Of a stretch of 64,000 nt of DNA, positions 53,450 to 62,089 are shown piece after piece (the first letter of the stretch is position 1; the number at the start of each line of letters is the position of its first letter). The DNA comes from Paenibacillus elgii NBRC 100335 (lineage in GTDB: Bacteria > Bacillota > Bacilli > Paenibacillales > NBRC-103111). The position numbers and the translations under genes are program-made. A model generated the notes under the pieces. It did not search any database and had not been told where the DNA came from. It saw only the letters and a program-made list of their open reading frames with translations. The stretch is taken from positions 248,001 through 312,000 of the forward strand of contig NZ_BIMB01000001.1 of NCBI RefSeq assembly GCF_004000865.1. The letters are read 5' to 3'.

Positions 53450-53513
53450 ACGCATGAAAGCGTGTCTGCGGGCGCCTGGCTTCAGCCGGGCCGCCCGCAG
53501 ACAAACGCGTTCC
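53450..53513. repeat. hairpin element 2 in the icd-mdh gap
   Basis: The left end ACGCATGAAAGCGTGT (15 of 16 identical to element 1) is followed by stem CTGCGGGCG (53466-53474) with CGCCCGCAG (53492-53500). The inner stem is CCTGGC/GCCGGG with loop TTCA, then the identical right end ACAAACGCGTTCC. The total length of 64 bp is close to the 65 bp of element 1. Confidence 0.8.
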
Positions 53514-53569
53514 ATTCACAAACGCCCCATGGGTGCGCTTATACCCTGCATGCCGACAGCTTTCGTCGT

Positions 53570-53609
53570 CCAGGGGCCGAAACCCCTGGGGCCTCCCTTG
53601 TAAGGGAGG
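53570..53609 (-). terminator. two short hairpins just after icd
   Basis: CCTCCCTT/AAGGGAGG (53592-53609) and CCAGGGG/CCCCTGG (53570-53589) stack directly after the icd stop on the minus strand. Neither has a T-tract, so they look like mRNA-stabilising or pause structures and not true terminators. Confidence 0.45.
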
Positions 53610-53618
53610 TTTGGAGGG

Positions 53619-54914
53619 TTAGAAGTTTTTGATGATCTCGTCGGCAAACGCGGAGCACTTCACTTCGGTTGCGCCTTCCATCAGACGAGCGAAGTCGTAA
53701 GTTACCGTTTTGTTGTTGATTGCCGTTTCCATGCCTTTGTAGATCAGCTCAGCCGCTTCCAGCCAGCCCAGGTGCTCCAGCATCATAACGCCGGACAAAA
53801 TAACGGAGCCCGGGTTAACAACGTCGAGACCTGCGTATTTCGGAGCCGTACCATGCGTTGCTTCGAAGATCGCATGACCGGTTACGTAGTTAATATTTGC
53901 ACCTGGAGCAATACCGATACCGCCGACTTGAGCAGCCAGAGCGTCGGACAGGTAGTCGCCGTTCAGGTTGAGCGTAGCGATGACGTCGAAGTCGGTCGGA
54001 CGAGTAAGCACTTGCTGCAGAGCGATGTCGGCAATCGCGTCTTTCACGATGATTTTGCCAGCAGCTTCTGCGTCTTTTTGAGCTTTGTTCGCCGCGTCAA
54101 CGCCTTGCTCTTCTTTAATTTTGTCGTACTGAGCCCAAGTAAACGTTTTGTCGCCAAACTCTTGCTCGGCGAGCTCATAGCCCCAGTTTTTGAACGCGCC
54201 CTCGGTGAACTTCATGATATTCCCTTTATGTACCAGGGTCACGCTCTTGCGGTTATGCTGGATAGCATACTCGATAGCGGCGCGGATCAGACGCTTCGAG
54301 CCTTCGGACGATACCGGCTTGATTCCGATACCGGATGTTTCCGGGAAGCGGATCTTTTTCACGCCCATTTCGTTTTGCAGGAAAGCAAGCACTTTTTTCA
54401 CTTCGTCGGAACCTGCGGCCCATTCGATACCGGCATAGATGTCCTCGGTATTTTCACGGAAAATAACCATGTCGACCAGCTCAGGACGTTTAACCGGGGA
54501 AGGCACGCCTTTGAAGTAGCGAACCGGACGGGAGCACACGTACAGATCCAGCTCTTGGCGAAGCGCAACGTTCAGGGAACGGATACCGCCGCCGATTGGC
54601 GTCGTCAGAGGTCCTTTGATCGCTACGATGTATTCGCGGATTGCCGTCAACGTATCGCTCGGCAGCCAGTTATTGTATTTGTTGAAGGCTTTCTCGCCTG
54701 CAAACACTTCGTACCATGCGATTTTTTTCTCGCCATTGTATGCTTTCTCTACCGCTGCATCCAATACGCGCTTGGAAGCCGCCCAAATGTCCGGACCTGT
54801 GCCGTCGCCTTCGATGAAAGGAATGATCGGATTGTTCGGAACGTTCAGTTTGCCGTTCGTGATGGTGATGCGTTCGCCTTCAGTCGGAAGTGCGTATTGT
54901 TCGAATTTTGCCAT
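53619..54914 (-). CDS. icd: isocitrate dehydrogenase (NADP)
   Basis: 431 residues from ATG 54914 with AAGGAGG upstream; the open frame back to 55097 is leader. The substrate loop has [20 protein letters not shown] with the conserved Ser and Arg residues, and [22 protein letters not shown] follows. Metal ligands lie in [17 protein letters not shown], and [19 protein letters not shown] is the NADP region. The length fits the bacterial dimeric enzyme. It makes 2-oxoglutarate. It is second in the citZ-icd-mdh operon, 190 bp after citZ. Confidence 0.97.
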   Translation of the reverse strand: MAKFEQYALPTEGERITITNGKLNVPNNPIIPFIEGDGTGPDIWAASKRVLDAAVEKAYNGEKKIAWYEVFAGEKAFNKYNNWLPSDTLTAIREYIVAIKGPLTTPIGGGIRSLNVALRQELDLYVCSRPVRYFKGVPSPVKRPELVDMVIFRENTEDIYAGIEWAAGSDEVKKVLAFLQNEMGVKKIRFPETSGIGIKPVSSEGSKRLIRAAIEYAIQHNRKSVTLVHKGNIMKFTEGAFKNWGYELAEQEFGDKTFTWAQYDKIKEEQGVDAANKAQKDAEAAGKIIVKDAIADIALQQVLTRPTDFDVIATLNLNGDYLSDALAAQVGGIGIAPGANINYVTGHAIFEATHGTAPKYAGLDVVNPGSVILSGVMMLEHLGWLEAAELIYKGMETAINNKTVTYDFARLMEGATEVKCSAFADEIIKNF

Positions 54915-55103
54915 GAATAGGTAAGCCTCCTTGGAATGGTTTGGAGCCGCTGCAACAAGCTCCGTGGAATAGGGATGATGATGCCAAAAAGATACGGGAG
55001 CAGCGGCGCACGTCCTCTTCTCAGAAGACCGGTAACGCCGCAGCCGCCCGTAGGATAGCTGCTTTTTTATTGCTTCCCGCAGGTGCGGGCATCCCAAGCC
55101 GGA

Positions 55104-56216
55104 TTAGCGCTGCTCGATCGGAACGAACGCTTGGTGCGACGGTCCCGTATATTCGGCGCGCGGACGAATAAGGCGGTTGTTGTCGAATTGCTCGAGAATG
55201 TGCGCCGTCCATCCGGACGTACGGCTGATCGCGAAGATCGGCGTGAACAAGTCGCGCGGAATTTCGAGCGACGTGTAGACGGAAGCGGAGTAGAAGTCTA
55301 CGTTCGGCTTCAGCCCTTTTTGTCCGGTAACGATTTCTTCGATTTGGATGGACATGTCGTACCAGTTCATGTTGCCGGTAATTTTACCGAGCTCATGGGA
55401 CATTTTTTGAAGATGCTTCGCACGTGGGTCGCCGTTTTTGTAAACGCGATGGCCGAAGCCCATAATTTTTTCCTTGTTGGCCAACTTATCGTTGATATAG
55501 CTGGTCACGTTGTCTGCCGTGCCGATTTCTTCGAGCATCGCCATAACCGCTTCGTTGGCGCCGCCGTGCAGCGGGCCTTTGAGCGCGCCGATCGCGGACG
55601 TCACGCCCGAATAAATATCGGACAGCGTCGCAACGGTTACGCGCGCAGCAAACGTCGATGCGTTCAGCTCGTGGTCGGCATGAAGCACCAAAGCTTTGTC
55701 CAAAGCTTGGATGGCGATGGCTTCCGGTTGTTTGCCCGTGAGCATATACAAGAAGTTCTCGGCAACGGAAGCACAGGATTTCGGCGCGATCGGCTCTTTA
55801 CCTTCACGGATGCGAGCGAATGCCGCTATGATCGTCGGCAGCTGCGCCTGCAGCTTGATCGCTTTGCGGAGGTTGGATTCCGGAGTCATATCGTTTGCCT
55901 CGGCATCGTACAGCGCCAAGCTGGAAACGGCGGTACGAAGCGCGGCCATGGAATTGACGTCTTTAGGGTACAGCTTAATTTGCTCGATCACTTCAGCGGA
56001 AACCGAAGCGTTGTCGCTCAGATCTTTGGTTAATTGATCCAGTTCGGAGCGATTAGGAAGCTTGCCGTACCATAACAAGTATACGACCTCTTCGAACGTG
56101 GCGTTCTCTGCAAGGTCGTCGATATTGATGCCGCGATAGGTGAGCACACCGTCTATAATGGAGCTGATGGAGGACGTTGTGGCTACAATTCCTTCCAAAC
56201 CTTTGGTAGCAGTCAA
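55104..56216 (-). CDS. citZ: citrate synthase
   Basis: 370 residues from a TTG at 56216, with AAAGGAG 8 nt upstream, giving the N-terminus MTATKGLEGIVATTSS known from Bacillus CitZ. The ATG at 56246 has no ribosome site. Catalytic residues are His in ILHADHELNAS-like LHADHELNASTF, His in LKGPLHGGANEA and Asp in PNVDFYSASVY. It condenses acetyl-CoA with oxaloacetate. It could also be named gltA. It is the first gene of the TCA operon. Confidence 0.96.
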   Translation of the reverse strand: MTATKGLEGIVATTSSISSIIDGVLTYRGINIDDLAENATFEEVVYLLWYGKLPNRSELDQLTKDLSDNASVSAEVIEQIKLYPKDVNSMAALRTAVSSLALYDAEANDMTPESNLRKAIKLQAQLPTIIAAFARIREGKEPIAPKSCASVAENFLYMLTGKQPEAIAIQALDKALVLHADHELNASTFAARVTVATLSDIYSGVTSAIGALKGPLHGGANEAVMAMLEEIGTADNVTSYINDKLANKEKIMGFGHRVYKNGDPRAKHLQKMSHELGKITGNMNWYDMSIQIEEIVTGQKGLKPNVDFYSASVYTSLEIPRDLFTPIFAISRTSGWTAHILEQFDNNRLIRPRAEYTGPSHQAFVPIEQR

Positions 56217-56626
56217 GATAATCTCTCCTTTTGCGTTCAAATTCACATAATTCTAATATAAAGTATTTAGAAACTAAAGTGAACAAATTCAGACATAAAA
56301 GTTCATTATCAGCACCATAAACAGATGCTATCTGCGGCTGAATCCTATGTACTCATACGGCTCAAATGCCTATAGCTCAAGGAATTGTCCATTTTCAGTA
56401 TACTCATAACGTTGAATAAAAAAACATGCCGAGGCGTATTGTTCGATCCCTATAGAATGTCACGCTCTTCCGCAAAAGCTTCAAATGATTCCATAAAAAC
56501 CAGTATTTAAACGATATTGAAGACATCGAAATATTTCCTGTCAGATCCTTTTCTTTTAAGGCAAAACCGAAACCGATGCTACATAGAATATAGAGCAGCA
56601 ATTTTTGGGGAGAGCAGGGATGCCAG
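56217..56626. other. 410-bp divergent gap between citZ and the spore cluster
   Basis: AT-rich compared with the genes around it. On the minus strand TTCACT-N17-TATATT is a possible citZ promoter about 35-65 bp upstream of the start. On the plus strand a sigma-K-like -10 lies at 56582-56590. No CcpC-type or cre site and no RNA element could be recognised in the remainder. Confidence 0.5.
56582..56590 (+). promoter_or_regulatory. possible sigma-K -10 (CATAGAATA)
   Basis: CATAGAATA fits the CATANNNTA -10 consensus of mother-cell sigma-K, with an AC dinucleotide about 16-17 nt upstream as the -35. It lies 37 bp before the first gene of a GerP-like spore cluster; B. subtilis gerP is sigma-K controlled. 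Confidence 0.5.
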
Positions 56627-57070
56627 ATGCAAGGGAAAGAAAATCATCTTCCCAACCAGGGTTGGGGCAAGCTCCATAGTCAAGTTGGCGATGTGTTGGG
56701 AGAAGATTTTTGGCAAGAGATCGCAGGGCTCATTCCGAATACCGGGCCCCGCATCGATATTTATTATACCCAAACAACGGTAGTGGTTCTTACGGAACTC
56801 CCGGGGCTTCAATCTGCGGATCAAATCCGCATCTATGTCGAGGGCCAGACGCTGATTATAGAAGGGGACATTCCGCGCAGTTACCCAGTTTCGGAGAATC
56901 GGATTGCGCAAAGCGAGCGTTTTTTCGGAAGCTTCCGGCGACCTCTGCCATTGCCGAAACCGGTATCTCTGAACGGAATCAAAGCGACGTATACCGCAGG
57001 CCTTCTCGTGGCCGAGCTCCCGATCGAAGAGGGCGATTCCCAAGCCTTCATTCCAGTCGAATTTACTTGA
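56627..57070 (+). CDS. Hsp20/alpha-crystallin-like protein (GerT-like, probable spore protein)
   Basis: 147 residues. The alpha-crystallin fold covers about residues 40-145: RIDIYYTQTTVVVLTELPGL, then IRIYVEGQTLIIEGDIPR, then FRRPLPLPKPVSLNGIKATYTAGLLVAELPI, the last with the usual A-x-x-x-G-L-L motif. GerT of B. subtilis, a coat-associated germination protein, has this fold. The spore assignment comes from the three GerP-like genes that follow and the sigma-K-like promoter. An ordinary small heat-shock role is the alternative. The ribosome site is weak. Confidence 0.8.
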   Translation: MQGKENHLPNQGWGKLHSQVGDVLGEDFWQEIAGLIPNTGPRIDIYYTQTTVVVLTELPGLQSADQIRIYVEGQTLIIEGDIPRSYPVSENRIAQSERFFGSFRRPLPLPKPVSLNGIKATYTAGLLVAELPIEEGDSQAFIPVEFT

Positions 57071-57155
57071 TCTCCGTTCCCGCGGCTGCCTGTCCCCCGC
57101 AGGCTCGCCTTTCATGAATATGGCCCTATTCGCGGTAAGGCAGGAGGTGAGAAAC

Positions 57156-57380
57156 ATGGTACGGATCCTTTATCAAAATCTGCAGGTCGGAACGGTACGC
57201 GGCGTGTCGGGTATTTTTTATGGGGGTAATCAACAATGGCGCTATAAACATACCGCAAAACAAAACCAAGCCTTCGGCACGGTAACCGGGATGCAGTGCA
57301 AAGTCTCGGATCTTCGAAGCCTGCTGGACGATCGCGACCGCTGCGACACTTTTTCGACCGGAAAGCGGTGCGGCCCGTGA
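57156..57380 (+). CDS. small GerP-like spore protein
   Basis: 74 residues from ATG 57156 with AGGAGGTGAG upstream. The core reads VRGVSGIFYGGNQQWRYKH then KQNQAFGTVTGMQCKVSDLRSLLDD. The same pattern (Q-x-FGxVxG, then V-x-x-(I/L)RSLLxDxD) recurs in the protein at 57824-58153, so the two are related. Such short glycine-containing proteins accompany gerP operons. Its stop overlaps the next start (GTGA), implying coupling. The exact GerP letter cannot be assigned. Confidence 0.75.
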   Translation: MVRILYQNLQVGTVRGVSGIFYGGNQQWRYKHTAKQNQAFGTVTGMQCKVSDLRSLLDDRDRCDTFSTGKRCGP

Positions 57381-57799
57381 GCTTCTTTTTTTGGAGAAGA
57401 CCGACCGATTCGGAGCGATTGCTGCGGGATATCGATTCCCGTTTTCGCCGAATCGAGGATTCTCTGGCGCGTCTTTCGGACCGAATCGCAGAAAAAGCCC
57501 CTTCGACTCACGTCACCGTCGAGCAGGTCCATATACACCAGCCTGTGCTGGAGCGGCTTGAATTTCGTTTGGATAAGCTGGATATCGAACACCTGAGCGG
57601 TTCTTTGAATCTTGGAAACAATTTCGGCGTCAAAACAAATCCGAAACCACCGGTGAAATCCGGTGGTTCGCCATCGTCGAACCAAGGCTCTTCGGCCGGC
57701 TGCGCAGAAAGCCGTACCCGTACATCGGAACAGAGCTCCGGCGGCGGCGATCCGGATTTGGAGCGTACCGCTTCCGGGTTTCGCATGAGAAGATCTTAA
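57377..57799 (+). CDS. GerPC-like spore germination protein
   Basis: 140 residues from a GTG at 57377 that overlaps the previous stop; the ATG at 57296 would lie inside the upstream gene. An N-terminal coiled coil (SERLLRDIDSRFRRIEDSLA) leads to VLERLEFRLDKLDIEHLSGS then LNLGNNFG, the signature of GerPC (KIEYKFDQLKVE-LEGTLNIG in Bacillus). The C-terminal ~50 residues are a Ser/Gly/Pro-rich tail. GerP proteins make the coat permeable to germinants. Confidence 0.75.
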   Translation: MSFFFWRRPTDSERLLRDIDSRFRRIEDSLARLSDRIAEKAPSTHVTVEQVHIHQPVLERLEFRLDKLDIEHLSGSLNLGNNFGVKTNPKPPVKSGGSPSSNQGSSAGCAESRTRTSEQSSGGGDPDLERTASGFRMRRS

Positions 57800-57823
57800 A
57801 TTTATTCCCGGAGGTGACATCCT

Positions 57824-58153
57824 GTGTCGTCTTTTTTATCCCCTCAATTCGTCATCGGTTCGATTCGGATCGGTTCCGTCGAGAACGCCTCGTGCATCAA
57901 TATGGGCAATAACTGGCCTTCCGGCTTCGAAAGCCATCAAAAGCTGACGCAAGGCTTCGGTTCGGTCAGCGGCGACCGCAACATCGTCTCCGGCATTCGC
58001 TCGCTGTTGAACGACTCCGATTTTCTGGATATGCTCAACATCTCCGATGCCGAAGTGCCGGAATGGCTGCGGCAGATGATCCAATCCGCGGGAGAGAACG
58101 CCGGAAAGGGGCCGGCAAACGGCCCTCCTGTCATCGATAACATTCCCGAATAG
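57824..58153 (+). CDS. small GerP-like spore protein
   Basis: 109 residues from a GTG with GGAGGTGA 7 nt upstream. The N-terminal FVIGSIRIGSVENASCINMG recalls the GerPA/PF type (a short beta strand, then a serine/glycine-rich repeat). KLTQGFGSVSGDRNIVSGIR then SLLNDSDFLDML matches the small protein at 57156-57380. The C-terminus is Gly/Pro/Asn-rich. A terminator (58165-58185) closes the cluster. Confidence 0.75.
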   Translation: MSSFLSPQFVIGSIRIGSVENASCINMGNNWPSGFESHQKLTQGFGSVSGDRNIVSGIRSLLNDSDFLDMLNISDAEVPEWLRQMIQSAGENAGKGPANGPPVIDNIPE

Positions 58154-58164
58154 GTTTTAACCGG

Positions 58165-58190
58165 CCAGCGTTTCCGCAACGCTGGTTTCT
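58165..58190 (+). terminator. terminator of the GerP-like cluster
   Basis: The perfect 8-bp stem CCAGCGTT (58165-58172) with AACGCTGG (58178-58185) is followed by TTTCTAT, 12 bp after the last stop. Confidence 0.8.
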
Positions 58191-58267
58191 ATATGGGATA
58201 GTGTATTCCGCCCAGATGCGGAGGTTCCAACAAAATCCTAATCCCTCCATGGACATTCCCTCCGTCG

Positions 58268-58300
58268 TAACGGTAAAATAAAACTAACTTTATACCGTTA
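58268..58300 (+). promoter_or_regulatory. inverted repeat just before the ppx ribosome site
   Basis: TAACGGTA (58268-58275) and TACCGTTA (58293-58300) flank an AT-rich 17-nt stretch, ending 2 nt before GGAGG. It could be an operator, or an mRNA hairpin that affects ppx translation. Confidence 0.45.
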
Positions 58301-58315
58301 GCAGGAGGACCAACC

Positions 58316-59857
58316 ATGAACAACAGCCGGCGAATCGGCATCATTGACATCGGCTCCAACTCAATCCGGTTGGCCGTAAACGAACAAACGACGGGCGGAG
58401 CATACCGCGTGATCGGCGAATTCAAGGAATCCGCTCGCTTGAGCCAGCGGATCGGCGCCGACGGGACGTTGGCTCAAGCGGATATTCAGGTGATCGTGCA
58501 GATCCTGTCGCATTTTAAAAGGATATGTCAAGCTCACGAGGTGACCGAATACCGGGTTGCCGCCACGGCGGCCATTCGCAATGCGGCAAATTCTCAGGAG
58601 ATTCTGGACACGCTGCGGCGCGAAAGCGGATTTCACGTCGAGGTGCTATCCGGGGAGGACGAAGCCCGACTCGGCTTCTTGGGCATGATCCAAACGATGG
58701 ATATTTCGGACGGTTTTCTTGTCGACATCGGCGGGGGAAGCACCGAAATTTCGCTCTTCCGCGACCGCACCTTGATTCGCAGCGTATCATTTCCTTTCGG
58801 GGCGGTCAATACGACGCGCAAATTTGCGCCAAGCGGCGAATTTCACGAAGAACAGCTGCGGGGCATCCGCCAGATGGTCGAGGACGCGATTGCCCGCGAG
58901 CCCTGGATTCGACAGGCTCCCGGCCTGCCGCTCGTCGGGCTCGGTGGCGGCGTACGGACGCTATGCAAAATCAATCAGCGCAAGCTCAAATATTCCTTAC
59001 CACTGACGCATAATTATACGATCCCAGCCGCCGAAGTGGACGAGCTCGCCGCCTGGCTCCCGCTTCTGCCCGGAGAAAAACGCAAAAAAATCGACGGCCT
59101 GTCCAAAGACCGCTACGATATTATCGTCCCGGGGCTGCTGATTCTTCAGACGATCTTTCAGGCAGCCGGCGCTTCGCATTATGTCGTCAGCGGTGCAGGC
59201 CTGCGGGACGGCCTGTTTTTTGAAAGCTTTTACCCTGTCGACACGGAGCTAAAGCATATGGCCGAGCGAAGCGCGGATAACCTGCTCGCCCTTCATTCGA
59301 CGGCCCCCCGGGCGCATCTCTCGCAGGTGAGCCGGACGGCCTTGAAGCTGTTCGATGCCTTGACGGAGGCGGAAAAGCACCGCTTCGAGCCGCGCATTCG
59401 TCTATGCCTGATCATCGCGGCCAAGCTGTACCGGATCGGCGCTTCGCTTAGCTATTACCAGTATCCGAAGCATTCCTTCCATATGATTGCGCACACGCGC
59501 ATCGACGGTCTGACCCACCGCGAAATTCTGATTTGCGCCTTGACCGCTTCGTACAAAACAAAAGCACGGACCCAGCAGGCCGTGCAGCATCACAAGGATA
59601 TTTTGAAAAAAACCGATACCGACCTAATCGCCCAGCTCGGAACGCTGCTTAAACTAGCCGTCGCGCTCGATATTAGCGAGACGCAAGCGCTGGAAGTAAC
59701 GACCGCGTTCTCGGAGAGCAAAGCGCTGCATCTGCGGCTGAAAGCAAAGCACGACCCCTCTGCGGAATACAGAGAGGTCCTCGGACTACAAAAAGAATTT
59801 AAAAATACGTGGGGACAGCAGCTCAAAGTTCACGAGTCGTCGTTTTCCACGAGCTGA
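58316..59857 (+). CDS. ppx: exopolyphosphatase (Ppx/GppA family)
   Basis: 513 residues. The actin-like ATPase fold shows phosphate loop 1 GIIDIGSNSIRLAV and loop 2 VDIGGGSTEISLF, the catalytic Glu in VLSGEDEARLGFLG, then GLGGGVRTL. The C-terminal ~200 residues are an HD-like helical domain, as in the long Ppx form. It releases phosphate from polyphosphate, or hydrolyses pppGpp. CAGGAGGACC precedes the start. Its last 35 bases overlap the convergent ppk1. No PhoP box was seen upstream. Confidence 0.95.
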   Translation: MNNSRRIGIIDIGSNSIRLAVNEQTTGGAYRVIGEFKESARLSQRIGADGTLAQADIQVIVQILSHFKRICQAHEVTEYRVAATAAIRNAANSQEILDTLRRESGFHVEVLSGEDEARLGFLGMIQTMDISDGFLVDIGGGSTEISLFRDRTLIRSVSFPFGAVNTTRKFAPSGEFHEEQLRGIRQMVEDAIAREPWIRQAPGLPLVGLGGGVRTLCKINQRKLKYSLPLTHNYTIPAAEVDELAAWLPLLPGEKRKKIDGLSKDRYDIIVPGLLILQTIFQAAGASHYVVSGAGLRDGLFFESFYPVDTELKHMAERSADNLLALHSTAPRAHLSQVSRTALKLFDALTEAEKHRFEPRIRLCLIIAAKLYRIGASLSYYQYPKHSFHMIAHTRIDGLTHREILICALTASYKTKARTQQAVQHHKDILKKTDTDLIAQLGTLLKLAVALDISETQALEVTTAFSESKALHLRLKAKHDPSAEYREVLGLQKEFKNTWGQQLKVHESSFSTS

Positions 59858-61916
59858 TGCGCATGGCCGTAAATTGACTGCGCAGCTGCGGCTCGTTTCC
59901 TTCCGAGCGGACATGCTCGTACATGCCGTTCGGTTGGAGCTGTCGCGCCTTCACGTTATCCTTCAGGTTAAGCCGCAATATATTGATCAGCGACTGCTGG
60001 ATGCTTTTGTCAAATACGGGACACATCAGTTCGACGCGCCGCGTCAAGTTCCGTGTCATCCAGTCCGCGCTGGCGATATACACTTCCGGCTCCCCGCCGT
60101 TCTCGAAATAAAAAATGCGCGAGTGCTCCAAAAACCGGTCCACGATGCTGCGCACCGTGATTCGTTCGCTCAGTCCCGGTACACCCGGTCGCAAGCAGCA
60201 TACGCCGCGCACGATCAGATCGATCTCAACCCCCGCCTGCGAGGCCGCATACAGCTCATCGACCATCTGCTGGTTCGAGAGCGAGTTGAACTTGGCGATG
60301 ATCCGCGCCGGCTTGCCTTCGGACGCGTGCTTTGCTTCGCGGCGGATTTTCTCGAACAGCTTATCCATCATGTCCGTAGGCGCCACGCCGAACGCTTTCC
60401 AATTGTGCGGCGCCGAATACCCGGTCACCTCGTTGAACAACGCGGATGCGTCCTCCCCGATCTCCTTATGCGACGTAAACAAGCCGATATCGGTGTACAA
60501 TCTTGCCGTACTGTCGTTGTAATTCCCCGTGCCCACGTGCACGTACCGCCTCAGTCCATCCGCTTCCTGCCGGACGACCAGCGTAATTTTGGCATGCGTC
60601 TTCAGCCCTACGAGCCCGTAAACGACATGGCAGCCCGCCTGCTCCAGCTTGCGCGCCCAAGCGATGTTGCGCTCTTCGTCAAAACGCGCCTTCAGCTCCA
60701 CCACGACCGTCACCTGCTTGCCGGACTCCGCCGCACGGGCAAGCCCTTGAATAAGCGGGGAGATGCCGCTGACCCGGTACAGCGTCATTTTGATGGCGAG
60801 CACTTGCGGATCGTAAGCCGCTTGGAGAACAAAATCGGTAACGGCATCGAACGACTCGTAAGGGTGATACACCAGCACATCTTGCTGCCTCAGTTTGGCG
60901 AACAGATCCTCGATATCGTCGAGCTCGGAAGGATACACCGGTTGGATCGGGGTGTAGCGCAAATGATCGAAGCCTTGGAGCGCCGACGCCATTTTCATAA
61001 AATACGTCAGGTCGAGCGGCCCGTCAATTTCAAAAATATTCTCGACAATCTCGAACTCCTCCGTCAGCTGCTCCAGCGCATACGGATGGATGCCTTTCTG
61101 CACCTCGAGGCGGACCGGCGTCCCCCAACGCCGTTTGCGGAGCTGGATTTCGATCTCCTCCAGCAAATCCTCCGCGCCTTCCTCATCAAGCGTCAAATCC
61201 GCGTTGCGCGTCAGTCGGAACGCATGGACCGAGATCGGAATATAGCCGCTGAACAGCGTATAAATATGCTTTTCAATGAGATCTTCCATAAGGATGAACT
61301 CGCGTTTCTTGCTGTTCGTTCTTCCCGGTACCTCAAGATAACGGCTTAAATTCGACGGCACCTGGAGGATGGCAAAATAAGGTTCGTCCTCCGGATCGTC
61401 GCCTTCCTTCATCAGCACGACCGCCAAATATAAAGCCTGTGTCCGCACCAACGGAAAAGGCCGCGACTGGTCGACCGCCATCGGCGTCAGCACGGGGAAC
61501 ACGATATCGTGGTAATATTCGTCCATCGCTTTGCGCTGGGTTACGTTCAAATCGTCGTATTCGGTAAAAGTAATGCCTTCTTTGCCCAACTGCCGGATCA
61601 TGTCCCGGTACGTCCTGTATTGCTCTGTCACCATTTTGGAGGAGCGCTTCATGACGCGTTTGAACAGTCCGGCGGGCGTGTAGCCGGTGAAATCCTTTTT
61701 CGTATGGCCCGCTTTGATCTGATCCTTGATGCCGGCTACACGGACGCTCATAAACTCGTCTAAATTGGAAGAAACGATCGATAAAAATTTGACGCGTTCG
61801 AGCAGCGGCGTCTCGGGGTCCTGCGCCTCCTCCAGCACGCGCCAGTTGAATTCGACCCAGCTTAAATCGCGGTTTAGATAATGGTTGGCCGTCTCACGTG
61901 CGGCAGTGTCCTTCAT
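59823..61916 (-). CDS. ppk1: polyphosphate kinase 1
   Basis: 697 residues, normal for Ppk1. The N-terminal domain starts YLNRDLSWVEFNWRVLEEA. The phospholipase-D-like C-domains hold the autophosphorylated His in LVGLKTHAKITLVVR, the tail Arg/His region RRYVHVGTGNYNDSTARLYTD, and RVELMCPVFD near the end. It polymerises the terminal phosphate of ATP into polyphosphate, reversibly. GGAGGG lies 11 nt upstream. A PhoP-box promoter (61974-62027) predicts induction at low phosphate. Confidence 0.96.
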   Translation of the reverse strand: MKDTAARETANHYLNRDLSWVEFNWRVLEEAQDPETPLLERVKFLSIVSSNLDEFMSVRVAGIKDQIKAGHTKKDFTGYTPAGLFKRVMKRSSKMVTEQYRTYRDMIRQLGKEGITFTEYDDLNVTQRKAMDEYYHDIVFPVLTPMAVDQSRPFPLVRTQALYLAVVLMKEGDDPEDEPYFAILQVPSNLSRYLEVPGRTNSKKREFILMEDLIEKHIYTLFSGYIPISVHAFRLTRNADLTLDEEGAEDLLEEIEIQLRKRRWGTPVRLEVQKGIHPYALEQLTEEFEIVENIFEIDGPLDLTYFMKMASALQGFDHLRYTPIQPVYPSELDDIEDLFAKLRQQDVLVYHPYESFDAVTDFVLQAAYDPQVLAIKMTLYRVSGISPLIQGLARAAESGKQVTVVVELKARFDEERNIAWARKLEQAGCHVVYGLVGLKTHAKITLVVRQEADGLRRYVHVGTGNYNDSTARLYTDIGLFTSHKEIGEDASALFNEVTGYSAPHNWKAFGVAPTDMMDKLFEKIRREAKHASEGKPARIIAKFNSLSNQQMVDELYAASQAGVEIDLIVRGVCCLRPGVPGLSERITVRSIVDRFLEHSRIFYFENGGEPEVYIASADWMTRNLTRRVELMCPVFDKSIQQSLINILRLNLKDNVKARQLQPNGMYEHVRSEGNEPQLRSQFTAMRISSWKTTTREL

Positions 61917-61973
61917 AAGGTAGTAAACCCTCCATGGTCATTCACCGTTTAACTTCATTTTTCTGCTTCTTTC

Positions 61974-62027
61974 ATCGTAATTCGACAATGTTAAGCGAGC
62001 GCGCTCTTTTTGTTAATTTTATGTAAA
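61974..62027 (-). promoter_or_regulatory. PhoP-box promoter of ppk1
   Basis: On the minus strand TTTACA (62027-62022), TTAACA (62016-62011) and TTAACA (61994-61989) keep 11-bp phase with one degenerate step. TACGAT (61979-61974) follows 9 nt later. Spacing and even the -10 hexamer equal those of pstS. Confidence 0.82.
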
Positions 62028-62089
62028 CGCAAGGGAAAATACACCTAAATTTTCTTCAAGGCGGATTCAAAAAGAGCTTTATCATTATA

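Noticed and set aside
53355..53513. Possible CRISPR array
   Set aside because: Only two units, each internally palindromic with variable arms, and no spacer-repeat rhythm or cas genes.
53303..53632. 109-codon plus-strand frame in the icd-mdh gap
   Set aside because: Its sequence is made of the paired hairpin elements, it has no ribosome site, and it overlaps the icd end.
56404..56601. 65-codon minus-strand frame near the spore cluster
   Set aside because: AT-rich intergenic DNA, no ribosome site, no conserved motif, and it covers the sigma-K-like promoter.
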